A stretch of DNA of 64,000 nucleotides from Bosea sp. F3-2 (GTDB lineage Bacteria > Pseudomonadota > Alphaproteobacteria > Rhizobiales > Beijerinckiaceae), in assembly GCF_008253865.1 (NCBI RefSeq), contig NZ_CP042331.1, forward strand, positions 5,979,501 to 6,043,500. Direction: 5' to 3'. The position numbers and the translations under genes are program-made. Below the pieces are notes generated by a model. That model made no database searches. It was given only the letters and a program-made list of their open reading frames with translations, and was not told the origin of the DNA. Every line of letters begins with the position of its first letter. The first letter of the stretch is position 1. Below, one piece after another: positions 54,957 to 63,565 of the stretch.

Positions 54957-57136
54957 CAGACCGTGCCTCCCTGCATCGGCAGCTGGCGTGGCCGGCCATG
55001 ACCGAGCGCCGCGAGCGCATTGGCGACGGCGGGGCCGATCGGCGGCACGCCGGGTTCGCCGACGCCCGTCGGCTTCTCGGTGGAGGCGATGATCCTGACC
55101 TCGACCTCCGGCATCTCGTGGATGCGCAGCGAGCGGTACTCGTGGAAGTTGGTCTGGACCGGCCGGCCGCCATCGAGCGTGATCTGGCCGTAGAGGGCGT
55201 GGCCGAGGCCGAAGCCGATGCCGCCCTCCATCTGGGCGCGGATGACGTCGGGATTGACGGCGACGCCGCAATCCACCGCGCACCAGACCTTGTGGACCTT
55301 CGGCTCGCCCTCCGGCCCGATCGAGACCTCGGCGATCTGGGCCACGAAGGAATCGAAGCTCTCGACCACCGCGACGCCGCGGGCGCGGCCATCGATCGGG
55401 GCGGAGCCCTTCCAGCCGGCCATCTCGCCGACCGCCTTCAGCACGGCTGCGGCGCGCGGGTGCCTGTCGCCCATCATGGCGAGCCGGCCCTGCAGCGGGT
55501 CCTGCCCCGCGGCCTGCAGCAACTCGTCGACGAAGCATTCGACTGCATAGCCGGTATGGGTATGACCGACTGAGCGCCACCACAGCGTCGGCACGCCGAC
55601 CTTGGGATTGTGCACCTCGCAGCGGAAGTCCGGCACCTCGTAGAAGATCTCGTTGGCGCCCTCGACCGAGGTCGCGTCGATGCCGTTCTTGACCACGAAG
55701 GACTCGAAGGGCGTGCCGAGGAAGAAGGACTGGCCGACCAGCGTGTTCGACCAGGCGGTGATCTTGCCGTCCTTCACCGCGCCCCTGAGGCGGTGCACGA
55801 AGAGCGGGCGGTAGTAACCGCCGGTGAGATCGTCCTCGCGGGTCCAGACGATCTTGACCGGCCGGTTCGGGCCGATCGCCTTGGCGGCCATGGCGAGCTC
55901 GGCGGCAAGGTGCTGGCTGACCTGCGCGCGCCGGCCGAAGCTGCCACCCGCGAGCATGGTCTCGAGGTTCACCTTCTCTGGCGGCAGGCCGAGGATGGTG
56001 GCGATGGTCTGGTGCTCGGTGGTCTGGAACTGGCTGCCGAAGCGGGCATGCGCCTTCTCGCCATCCCACTCCAGATAGCCGTCGAGCGGCTCCATCGGCG
56101 CATGCGCCAGATAGGGGAAGACGAACTCCGCCTCGATAACGCGGTCGGCCTTGGCGAGCGCGGCCTCGGCGTCGCCATGGCTGCCCGCGAGGGTGCCGGG
56201 CTGCCGGGCGAGGCGACGATATTCGGCGATCAATTCGGCGCTGCCGCGCTTCTCGGCTTCGCTGTCGTCCCAGGTGACCTTGAGCGCCTCGCGACCCTTC
56301 AGAGCGGGCCACATCCCGTTGGCATAGACGGCGACGCCGGAGCCGATCTGCTTGACGTCGACGACGCCCTTGACCTTGAGCGCCTGCGAGGCGTCGAAAC
56401 TCGCGACCTTGCCGCCGAAGCGCGGCGAGCGGGCGACCACCACCGTCAGCATGTTCGGCGTGTGGATATCGATGGTGAACTGCGCCTTGCCGCGTGATTT
56501 GTCGGCTGTGTCGAGGCGCTTGACCGCGCCCTCCTTGCCGATCAGCCGATAATCCGAGGCCGGCTTCAGCGGCGGGTTCTCGGGCACGGGCAGCTTCGCG
56601 GCGGCCTCGGCGAATTCGCCGAAGCGACCCCGCTTGCCGGAGGCGTGGCTGATGACGCCTGCCTCGACCTTGACCTCGGCGACGGGAACCTTCCAGGCAT
56701 CAGCGGCAGCCTGGACGAGCATGGCGCGGGCGGCGGCGCCGGCCTTGCGCATCTGCTCCCAGCTATTGGCGATCGCCGTCGAACCGCCGGTGCCCTGAAC
56801 GCCCAGCGCGAGATTGGCATAGCGCTTGACGTCGGCCGGCGCGTGCTCGGCGCGCATCTGGCTCCAGGCGGCGTCCATCTCCTCGGCGGCGAGAGTGGCG
56901 AGGCCGGTGAACGGCCCCTGGCCGAACTCGATATGCTTGACGATCACGGTGACGGTGTCGTCCGGCGCGACGCGGATGAAGGCGTTGGGGGCGAAGCTGT
57001 CATTGCCGCCGGGCTTGAAGCCGGCAGCCGCGCCGGACTGGGCGCGGGCGTTGCGCGGCAGGCTGAAGCCGATGATGAGGGCGCCGGCGCCTTTCAGCAG
57101 CGTGCGGCGGGAGAGAGCAGGATCATGTGCGGTCAT
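54956..57136 (-). CDS. molybdopterin-binding large subunit, xanthine dehydrogenase / IorB family
   Basis: A 726-residue Tat-exported Mo hydroxylase subunit. Twin-Arg signal SRRTLLKGAGALIIGFSLPR. Moco-binding and active-site blocks: VIVKHIEFGQGPFTGLATLA, GTGGSTAIANSWEQMRKAGA, MLAGGSFGRRAQVSQHLAAE, CAVDCGVAVNPDVIRAQMEG, and the C-terminal GVGEPGVPPIGPAVANA with the catalytic Glu. Related to isoquinoline 1-oxidoreductase beta or membrane-bound aldehyde dehydrogenases. Substrate unknown. Confidence 0.92.
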   Translation of the reverse strand: MTAHDPALSRRTLLKGAGALIIGFSLPRNARAQSGAAAGFKPGGNDSFAPNAFIRVAPDDTVTVIVKHIEFGQGPFTGLATLAAEEMDAAWSQMRAEHAPADVKRYANLALGVQGTGGSTAIANSWEQMRKAGAAARAMLVQAAADAWKVPVAEVKVEAGVISHASGKRGRFGEFAEAAAKLPVPENPPLKPASDYRLIGKEGAVKRLDTADKSRGKAQFTIDIHTPNMLTVVVARSPRFGGKVASFDASQALKVKGVVDVKQIGSGVAVYANGMWPALKGREALKVTWDDSEAEKRGSAELIAEYRRLARQPGTLAGSHGDAEAALAKADRVIEAEFVFPYLAHAPMEPLDGYLEWDGEKAHARFGSQFQTTEHQTIATILGLPPEKVNLETMLAGGSFGRRAQVSQHLAAELAMAAKAIGPNRPVKIVWTREDDLTGGYYRPLFVHRLRGAVKDGKITAWSNTLVGQSFFLGTPFESFVVKNGIDATSVEGANEIFYEVPDFRCEVHNPKVGVPTLWWRSVGHTHTGYAVECFVDELLQAAGQDPLQGRLAMMGDRHPRAAAVLKAVGEMAGWKGSAPIDGRARGVAVVESFDSFVAQIAEVSIGPEGEPKVHKVWCAVDCGVAVNPDVIRAQMEGGIGFGLGHALYGQITLDGGRPVQTNFHEYRSLRIHEMPEVEVRIIASTEKPTGVGEPGVPPIGPAVANALAALGHGRPRQLPMQGGTV

Positions 57137-57139
57137 GGC

Positions 57140-57598
57140 TCAGATCTCCAGCGCGCGGGCCGCGTCATGGATCGCGGCGCGGATGCGGACGTAAGTTGCG
57201 CAGCGGCAGATGTTGCCGTTCATCGCGAGGTCGATGTCGCGGTCGGTCGGCTTGCGGTTTTCCTTGAGCAGGGCGATGGCGCTCATCACCTGGCCGGACT
57301 GGCAATAGCCGCATTGCGGGACGTCGCGGGCGATCCAGGCGGCCTGGACGGCATCCGCCTCCTTGCCGGCGAGGCCTTCGATGGTGGTGATCTCGCTGTT
57401 GGCGACCGCCGAGACCGGCGTCACGCAGGAGCGCAGGGGCTGGCCGTCGATGAAGACGGTGCAGGCGCCGCATTGGGCGACGCCGCAGCCGAACTTGGTG
57501 CCGGTGAGGCCGAGATTGTCGCGGATGGCCCAGAGCAGGGGCGTATCGTCGTCGACGTCGACGGTATGCGTCGTCCCGTTGACTTTGAGAGAGACCAT
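57140..57598 (-). CDS. (2Fe-2S) small subunit, IorA family
   Basis: A 152-residue protein with two [2Fe-2S] clusters: plant-ferredoxin type (KFGCGVAQCGACTVFIDGQP, then C in LRSCVTPVSA) and the helical type (QCGYCQSGQVMSAIALLKEN, and NGNICRCATYVRIRAAIHDA). Transfers electrons from Moco. ATG 57598 has GGAGG six bases upstream. First gene of the operon, divergent from a TetR regulator. Confidence 0.93.
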   Translation of the reverse strand: MVSLKVNGTTHTVDVDDDTPLLWAIRDNLGLTGTKFGCGVAQCGACTVFIDGQPLRSCVTPVSAVANSEITTIEGLAGKEADAVQAAWIARDVPQCGYCQSGQVMSAIALLKENRKPTDRDIDLAMNGNICRCATYVRIRAAIHDAARALEI

Positions 57599-57728
57599 GA
57601 TTGCCTCCGATGCTGGCATGACGCAGCGCGGCACCATGGTGCGGATCGAGGGCTCGCCCTCGATGGCCCGATCTGACATATCAGATGGCGGGCGATGAAT
57701 CCGTAGCCCTGGGTCGCGCGACTGGACT

Positions 57729-57751
57729 AAATAGACGTTTTGAGTCTATTT
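57729..57751. promoter_or_regulatory. operator between iorA-like operon and tetR
   Basis: Perfect inverted repeat AAATAGAC-N7-GTCTATTT in the divergent intergenic region. Form and placement fit a TetR-family operator controlling both directions. Confidence 0.6.
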
Positions 57752-57799
57752 GGGATGGTCGCGCGCAGTTTGGATTTTGTCAAGACTACTGACGCCGCA

Positions 57800-58423
57800 A
57801 TGCAGGACAGAGACGAAAGTTCCAGCTCTCTCCCCGTCGACGATGCCAGCGCTCGCGTTGACCAGATCGCCGATGCGGCGCTGCGTCTGTTCGCCCGCTA
57901 TGGCTACAAGCGCAGCTCGATGGACGACATCGCCAAGGAGGCGGGGCTCGCCAAGGCGACGCTCTACCTGCACTTCAAGGGCAAGGACGATGTCTTCCGG
58001 GCGATGCTGGACTTGCTCGGGCGCCGCGTCGAGGCACGTTGCCGTGAGGTCGTCGCGACGAAGGGGCCGTTTCCGGAACGGCTCGCCGCCCTGCTCCAGG
58101 CTCATCACGGGCAAGCCTATGCGAGCTTCGGCACCGGCGAACATCTGGTCGAGCTGAAGGCTGTGATGTACGCCATCGCGACGCGCGAGTTGCAGGCGTT
58201 CGAGCAGATCTTCGCCAGGCTCGCCGCGCAGCTTCTTCACGAAGCCGAGAGCCAGGGCGAGATCGTCTTTTCCCGCGCGTCCGTCACCACCGGGGACTGG
58301 ATCGCCGGGCTGATGTTCGCCGCGGCTGGCGCAAAGACGGGCGAGCCGCCGAGCTGCGAGGTCTATGCGCAGCGGCTCGCCGGCATCGCCCGCATCTTCG
58401 CGGCGTCGGTCGCCGCCGGCTGA
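57800..58423 (+). CDS. TetR family transcriptional regulator
   Basis: A 207-residue repressor-type protein. HTH region: RVDQIADAALRLFARYGYKR, then SSMDDIAKEAGLAKATLYLH FKGK-type recognition helix. C-terminal ligand domain (VATKGPFPERLAALLQAHHG; LKAVMYAIATRELQAFEQIF). ATG 57800 is chosen on family N-terminal length; ATG 57755 and TTG 57740 are in frame but overlap or abut the operator. Likely regulates the divergent hydroxylase operon. Confidence 0.88.
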   Translation: MQDRDESSSSLPVDDASARVDQIADAALRLFARYGYKRSSMDDIAKEAGLAKATLYLHFKGKDDVFRAMLDLLGRRVEARCREVVATKGPFPERLAALLQAHHGQAYASFGTGEHLVELKAVMYAIATRELQAFEQIFARLAAQLLHEAESQGEIVFSRASVTTGDWIAGLMFAAAGAKTGEPPSCEVYAQRLAGIARIFAASVAAG

Positions 58424-58491
58424 CGCGCGGTGGACAACCCCGCCGCTCGCAGCAGCATGGCCGTGCGACCCCGAGCATCGGAATCAATCGG

Positions 58492-58506
58492 TTAACCATT
58501 CATTGA
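58492..58506 (+). promoter_or_regulatory. candidate CtrA box upstream of ftsW
   Basis: TTAA-CCATTCA-TTGA, close to the CtrA consensus TTAA-N7-TTAA (often TTAACCAT), 64 bp upstream of ftsW. Suggests ftsW has its own cell-cycle-regulated promoter after the inserted genes. Confidence 0.4.
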
Positions 58507-58569
58507 CAGAGTGATTCGTCACGCAGGCGCGGCTTCGGCCGCGCAGAATTTGTCGATGGGATACCCGTC

Positions 58570-59703
58570 ATGGTCTCGCGCGCGGAACCTTCTCTCAGCG
58601 GCCGCTGGTGGTGGTCGATCGACCGCCTGATCCTCACCGCGCTCGTCGCCCTGATGGTATCGGGCGTCGTGCTACTGATGGCCGGCGGGCCGCCGGTCGC
58701 CGAGCGGCTCGGGCTCTCGACCTTCCATTTCGTCAATCGCCAGGCCGCCTATCTCGCCGGCGCGATGGTGATCTTCCTCGGCGTCTCGCTGATGACGCCC
58801 CGGCAGGTGCGGCGCGTGGCGCTGATTCTCTACATCGTTTCGCTCGCCATGGTGGTGGCGACGCTCTATTTCGGCGTCGAGGTGAAGGGCGCCAAGCGCT
58901 GGCTGACGCTCGGGCCGCTGGGCTCGGTGCAGCCGTCCGAGTTCCTGAAGCCGGCCTTCGTCGTGCTCGCCGCTTGGGCCTTCGCCGAGGGCACGCGCCG
59001 GCCGGACTTGCCGGGCACGATCCTGGCGCTTCTGCTGCTGCCGGTGACGATCGTGCCGCTGGTGCTGCAGCCCGACTTCGGCCAGACCATGCTGGTCAGC
59101 CTCGTCTGGTGCGGCCTGTTCTTCGTCGCCGGCCTGCACTGGTTCTGGGTGATCGGGCTCGGCGGCGTCGGCGCCGTCGGCATCCTCGTCGCCTATGAAC
59201 TGGTGCCGCACGTGCGCGCCCGCATCGAGCGCTTCATGGACAAGGGCTCAGGCGACACCTTCCAGGTCGATACGGCGCTGGAGAGCTTTGCGCAGGGCGG
59301 CTGGCTCGGGAAGGGACCGGGCGAGGGCACCGTGAAGCGCATCCTGCCGGACGCGCATACCGACTTCATCTTCGCGGTCACCGCCGAGGAGTTCGGCGTG
59401 CTCGTCTGCATGCTGCTGGTCATGCTCTTCGCGGTGATCGTGCTGCGCTCGCTCTTCGTGGCGCAGAAGGCGGAGGATCCGTTCATTCGCCTGGCGGTGA
59501 CCGGGCTCGCGCTGCTCTTCGGCATCCAGGCGGCGATCAACATGATGGTCAACCTGCACATGATGCCGGCCAAGGGCATGACGCTGCCCTTCATCTCCTA
59601 TGGTGGCTCCTCGCTGCTCTCGCTTGCGGTCGGTACCGGCTTCCTGCTGGCGCTGACGCGGCGGCGGCCGCGATCGGTCGATTTCGGTTCACACAGGCGT
59701 TAG
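58570..59703 (+). CDS. ftsW: lipid II polymerase FtsW
   Basis: A 377-residue, ten-TM SEDS glycosyltransferase. Seen: GGPPVAERLGLSTFHFVNRQ, KRWLTLGPLGSVQPSEFLKP (catalytic-region motif), LQPDFGQTMLVSLVWCGLFF, HTDFIFAVTAEEFG, and PAKGMTLPFISYGGSSLLS. Polymerises septal glycan with FtsI. Its TAG stop (59701-59703) is the first three bases of the 268-bp repeat element that follows. Confidence 0.95.
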   Translation: MVSRAEPSLSGRWWWSIDRLILTALVALMVSGVVLLMAGGPPVAERLGLSTFHFVNRQAAYLAGAMVIFLGVSLMTPRQVRRVALILYIVSLAMVVATLYFGVEVKGAKRWLTLGPLGSVQPSEFLKPAFVVLAAWAFAEGTRRPDLPGTILALLLLPVTIVPLVLQPDFGQTMLVSLVWCGLFFVAGLHWFWVIGLGGVGAVGILVAYELVPHVRARIERFMDKGSGDTFQVDTALESFAQGGWLGKGPGEGTVKRILPDAHTDFIFAVTAEEFGVLVCMLLVMLFAVIVLRSLFVAQKAEDPFIRLAVTGLALLFGIQAAINMMVNLHMMPAKGMTLPFISYGGSSLLSLAVGTGFLLALTRRRPRSVDFGSHRR

Positions 59704-59968
59704 GGTCTGGATCCATGATGGACGCTATTCTGACGCAGGGCATTTTGATTGGCGGGCAGGAGCGTGGCCGCCGCAAGCCGCCTGGCTTGCAAGGCCGCGC
59801 GATGCACCGGCCGAACAAAGGGCCCGCGCCCCGGAGGGGGCGGGCGAAAACGGCTGACAGCTGCGTCGGTCCCTTGCCCGATGCCTGGGGCATCGGGCGG
59901 CGGGCGCCTCCTTGCTCTCGGCCGTTTTGGCCCGATCAGAACAGCGCCCATCATGGATCCAGACCCTA
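59701..59968. repeat. MITE-like element with 33-bp terminal inverted repeats
   Basis: Left arm 59701-59733 starts TAGGGTCTGGATCCATGATG; right arm 59936-59968 ends CATCATGGATCCAGACCCTA. The outer 21 bases match perfectly and the next 12 with two differences, both G-U compatible in RNA. The interior is non-coding and full of hairpins: GCAAGCCGCCTGGCTTGC, CCCGCGCCCCGGAGGGGGCG and CCCGATGCCTGGGGCATCGG. It fills the ftsW-murG gap. No transposase inside. Confidence 0.8.
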
Positions 59969-59972
59969 AACC

Positions 59973-61076
59973 ATGGCCACGGGCAAGCTCATCATGCTGG
60001 CTGCCGGCGGGACCGGCGGCCATCTCTTCCCCGCGGAGGCGCTGAGCCACGCGCTGCACGCCAAGGGCATGCGCGTCGTGCTGATGACCGATACGCGCGC
60101 CGCCGAATATGCCGGCAATTTCCCGGCCGAAGCGGTCCATGCCGTGCCGGCGGCGACGCCGTCGGGCCGCTCGCCGCTGCAGAAGGCGATGGCGCTGTTC
60201 CACATCGCCAAGGGGACTTTCGCGGCGCGACGGATCATCAGGCAGGTCAGGCCGGATGTCGTCGTCGGCTTCGGCGGCTACCCGACCGTGCCGCCGGTGC
60301 TCGGCGCCTCCCTTGCCGGCGTGCCGACGCTGATCCATGAGCAGAACGCCGTGATCGGCCGCGCCAATCGTTTCCTCGCCGGCCGCGCCGATGTGATCGC
60401 CACCGGTTTCGCCAAGGTCGGCGGCCTGACGCTGGCGCAGCAGGCGAAATGCCGCCATGTCGGCAACCCGGTGCGCCCGGCAGTGATCGAGGCCGCAGCC
60501 CGCGACTACGACTGGCCGGGCGAGGGCAAGATCAGGCTGCTCGTCTTCGGCGGCAGCCAGGGCGCCCGCATCATGGCCGACATCATGCCGCCGGCGATCC
60601 AGCTCCTGACCGATGCCGAACGGGCACGGCTGGCGGTTGTCCAGCAGGCACGTGCCGAGGACGAGGAGCGCGTGCGCGGCATCTATGACAAGCTCGGCAT
60701 CAAGGCGACGATCGCGCCCTTCTTCAAGGATCTGCCGGCGCAGATGGCGGCGGCGCATCTCGTCGTCGCGCGCTCCGGCGCCTCGACCGTCGCGGAGCTC
60801 ACCGTGATCGGCCGGCCCGCCATCCTGGTGCCGCTGCCGGGCTCGCTCGATCAGGACCAGGCGGCCAACGCCGCCTTCCTCGAAGGAGCAGGTGGTGCGA
60901 TCCGCATTCTCCAGCCGGAATTCACGCCGCGGCGCCTCGCCAGCGAGTTGTCGCAGCTCATTGCGCAGCCAGCGCACTTGACGAGCATGGCCGCAAACGC
61001 GAAGAGCGCCGGCATCCCCGACGCTGCCGACCGCCTGGCCGATCTCGTGATCGCCACGGCCCATTCTTCGAACTGA
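59973..61076 (+). CDS. murG: lipid II synthase (UDP-GlcNAc transferase)
   Basis: A 367-residue GT28 glycosyltransferase adding GlcNAc to lipid I. N-terminal G-loop LAAGGTGGHLFPAEALSHAL; VVGFGGYPTVPPVLGASLAG; HEQNAVIGRANRFLAGRADV; C-terminal LVFGGSQGARIMADIMPPAI; RSGASTVAELTVIGRPAILV PLPG. The start lies 4 bp beyond the repeat element, which therefore forms the whole leader. Confidence 0.95.
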   Translation: MATGKLIMLAAGGTGGHLFPAEALSHALHAKGMRVVLMTDTRAAEYAGNFPAEAVHAVPAATPSGRSPLQKAMALFHIAKGTFAARRIIRQVRPDVVVGFGGYPTVPPVLGASLAGVPTLIHEQNAVIGRANRFLAGRADVIATGFAKVGGLTLAQQAKCRHVGNPVRPAVIEAAARDYDWPGEGKIRLLVFGGSQGARIMADIMPPAIQLLTDAERARLAVVQQARAEDEERVRGIYDKLGIKATIAPFFKDLPAQMAAAHLVVARSGASTVAELTVIGRPAILVPLPGSLDQDQAANAAFLEGAGGAIRILQPEFTPRRLASELSQLIAQPAHLTSMAANAKSAGIPDAADRLADLVIATAHSSN

Positions 61077-61091
61077 CAGGACCCACCGATC

Positions 61092-62498
61092 ATGAAGCTG
61101 CCGCCGAAGCTCGGCTCCATCCATTTCGTCGGAATCGGCGGCATTGGCATGTCCGGCATCGCCGAGGTGCTGCACAATCTCGGCTACAAGGTGCAGGGCT
61201 CGGATGCGTCTGACGGCGCAAACGTCAAGCGCCTCGCCGAGAAGGGCATCACCACCTTCGTCGGCCACAAGGCCGAGAATCTCGGCGAGGCCGAGGTCGT
61301 GGTGATCTCGACCGCGATCAAGCGCGACAACCCCGAGCTGCTCGCCGCCCGTGAGAAGCGCCTGCCGGTCGTGCGCCGGGCCGAGATGCTGGCCGAGCTG
61401 ATGCGGCTCAAGACCTGCGTCGCCGTCGCCGGTACCCATGGCAAGACGACCACGACCTCGCTCGTCGCGACGCTGCTGGAGAAGGGCGCGCTCGACCCGA
61501 CCGTGATCAATGGCGGCATCATCAACGCCTACGGCACCAATGCCCGCATGGGCGAGAGCGACTGGATGGTGGTCGAGGCAGACGAGTCGGACGGCACCTT
61601 CCTGAAGCTGCCGGCGGACGTCGCGATCGTTACCAATATCGACCCCGAGCATCTCGACCATTTCGGCACCTTCGACGCGATCAAGGCGGCCTTCCGTTCC
61701 TTCGTCGAGAACCTGCCCTTCTACGGCTTCGCGGTGATGTGCATCGACCATCCGACGGTGCAGGGCCTTGTCGGCCAGATCACCGACCGGCGCGTCATCA
61801 CCTATGGCGAGAACCCGCAGGCCGATTTCCGCCTGCTCGACATCGATCTCTCGGGCGGGCAGGCGCGCTTCACCCTGCTGATCCGCGACCGCAAGAACGG
61901 ACGGGACGAGGTAATCCGCGATCTCGTCATGCCGATGCCGGGCCATCACAACGCGCTGAACGCCACCGCCGCCATCGCGGTCGCCTATGATCTCGGCATC
62001 CCCGTCGAGCGCATCCGCGAGGCGCTGGCCGGCTTCGGCGGCGTGAAGCGCCGCTTCACCAAGACGGGCGAGTGGAACGGCGCGCTGATCTTCGATGATT
62101 ACGGCCACCATCCCGTCGAGATCGCCGCCGTGCTCAAGGCGGCGCGCGCCTCGACCAAGGGCAAGGTCGTCGCCGTGGTGCAGCCGCATCGTTACACCCG
62201 GCTCTCCAGCCTGTTCGATGACTTTGCCGCCTGCTTCAACGATGCCGACACGGTGATCGTGGCCGACACCTATGCGGCCGGTGAGGCGCCGATCCCAGGC
62301 GCCGACCGAGACTCGCTGGTCGCCGGCATCAAGGCGCGCGGCCATCGCCATGCGCTGGCGCTTGAGGGGCCGGACAAGCTCGCCGGCATGGTGGCGGAGC
62401 TCGCGGGGCCGGGCGACTACGTCGTCTGCCTCGGCGCCGGCAACATCACGCAATGGGCCTATGCGCTGCCGGGAGAGCTCAAGGCGCTGAACGGGTGA
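61092..62498 (+). CDS. murC: UDP-MurNAc-L-alanine ligase
   Basis: A 468-residue Mur ligase, the first amino-acid-adding enzyme. HFVGIGGIGMSGIAEVLHNL, P-loop VAGTHGKTTTTSLVATLLEK, VVEADESDGTFLKLPADVAI, NIDPEHLDHFGTF, and DDYGHHPVEIAAVLKAARAS. Length normal. Acts on UDP-MurNAc made by MurB encoded downstream. Confidence 0.96.
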   Translation: MKLPPKLGSIHFVGIGGIGMSGIAEVLHNLGYKVQGSDASDGANVKRLAEKGITTFVGHKAENLGEAEVVVISTAIKRDNPELLAAREKRLPVVRRAEMLAELMRLKTCVAVAGTHGKTTTTSLVATLLEKGALDPTVINGGIINAYGTNARMGESDWMVVEADESDGTFLKLPADVAIVTNIDPEHLDHFGTFDAIKAAFRSFVENLPFYGFAVMCIDHPTVQGLVGQITDRRVITYGENPQADFRLLDIDLSGGQARFTLLIRDRKNGRDEVIRDLVMPMPGHHNALNATAAIAVAYDLGIPVERIREALAGFGGVKRRFTKTGEWNGALIFDDYGHHPVEIAAVLKAARASTKGKVVAVVQPHRYTRLSSLFDDFAACFNDADTVIVADTYAAGEAPIPGADRDSLVAGIKARGHRHALALEGPDKLAGMVAELAGPGDYVVCLGAGNITQWAYALPGELKALNG

Positions 62499-62521
62499 GG
62501 TTGGGTTCGCCGCAATTGCGC

Positions 62522-62598
62522 CGTCATGCTCGGGCCTGACCCGGGCATCTCGTGAAAGAGATTCTCGGGTCTCCGCTGTGCTTCGCCCGAGAATGACG
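62522..62598. repeat. palindromic intergenic repeat, variant
   Basis: CGTCATGCTCGGGCCTGACC... CGGGCATCTC is mirrored by AGATTCTCGGG ... CGCCCGAGAATGACG. A shorter, more diverged member of the CGTCAT...ATGACG family between murC and murB. Confidence 0.7.
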
Positions 62599-62638
62599 AC
62601 CTGTTCCGTCCCAGATCATCATGCTCTAAAGCGACGCC

Positions 62639-63565
62639 ATGGCATTCCAAGACCTCTCCTCCGACATCCGCGCTTCGGCCCCCGACCTGCGGGGGCGGCT
62701 CCTCGCCAATCAGGACCTCTCGGGGCTGACGTGGTTCCGCGTCGGCGGTGCCGCGCAGATCCTGTTCACGCCGGCCGATGACGAGGATCTCGCCTATCTG
62801 CTCTCGAAGCTGCCGGAGGAGATCCCGGTCACCGTGGTCGGTCTCGGCTCGAACCTGATCGTGCGCGACGGCGGCATTCCCGGCGTCGTGATCCGGCTCG
62901 GCGGCAAGGCTTTCGGCGAGATCACGCTGGAGAGCGGCGATCGGCTGCGGGCCGGCACGGCCGTGCCGGACGTCAAGGTCGCGCGTGCGGCGGCCGATGC
63001 CTCGCTCGAAGGGCTCGCCTTCTATCGCGGCATTCCCGGCTCGATAGGTGGAGCACTGCGCATGAATGCCGGTGCCCATGGCGGCGAGACCACCGATGTG
63101 CTGGTCGAGGCGCGTGGCGTCACCCGCAGGGGCGAGATCGTCACGCTCTCCCATGCCGAGATGGGCTTCACCTATCGCAACAGCGCGGCGTCGACCCGCG
63201 ACATCATCTTCACCTCCGCCCTGTTCCAGGGGCGGCCGGGCGATCAGGCGGTGATCCAGGCCGAGATGGACCGGGTGACGCAGGCGCGCGAGGCGGCTCA
63301 GCCGATCAAGGAACGCACGGGCGGCTCGACCTTCAAGAACCCGGAAGGTGGCAAGGCCTGGAAGCTGATCGATGCCGCCGGCTGCCGCGGCCTGCGCGTC
63401 GGCGGGGCCCAGGTCTCGGAGATGCACTGCAACTTCCTGATCAACACCGGCGGCGCGACGGCCGCCGATGTCGAGGGGCTCGGCGAGGAGGTTCGCCGCC
63501 GGGTCAAGGATAATTCCGGCTTCGAGCTCCAGTGGGAGATCAAGCGGCTCGGGGTTGCGGCGTAG
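62639..63565 (+). CDS. murB: UDP-N-acetylenolpyruvoylglucosamine reductase
   Basis: A 308-residue FAD enzyme of type I. FAD-binding region: TVVGLGSNLIVRDGGIPGVV; FYRGIPGSIGGALRMNAGAH GGET; YRNSAAS; and active-site segments ERTGGSTFKNPEGGKAWKLI and GAQVSEMHCNFLINTGGATA. Makes UDP-MurNAc for MurC. The 3' end overlaps the convergent EamA-type gene by 26 bp. Confidence 0.95.
   Translation: MAFQDLSSDIRASAPDLRGRLLANQDLSGLTWFRVGGAAQILFTPADDEDLAYLLSKLPEEIPVTVVGLGSNLIVRDGGIPGVVIRLGGKAFGEITLESGDRLRAGTAVPDVKVARAAADASLEGLAFYRGIPGSIGGALRMNAGAHGGETTDVLVEARGVTRRGEIVTLSHAEMGFTYRNSAASTRDIIFTSALFQGRPGDQAVIQAEMDRVTQAREAAQPIKERTGGSTFKNPEGGKAWKLIDAAGCRGLRVGGAQVSEMHCNFLINTGGATAADVEGLGEEVRRRVKDNSGFELQWEIKRLGVAA

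Noticed and set aside
59700..62453. 917-codon open frame antisense to murG and murC
   Set aside because: Same GC-rich antisense effect; composition is biased and both sense genes are certain.
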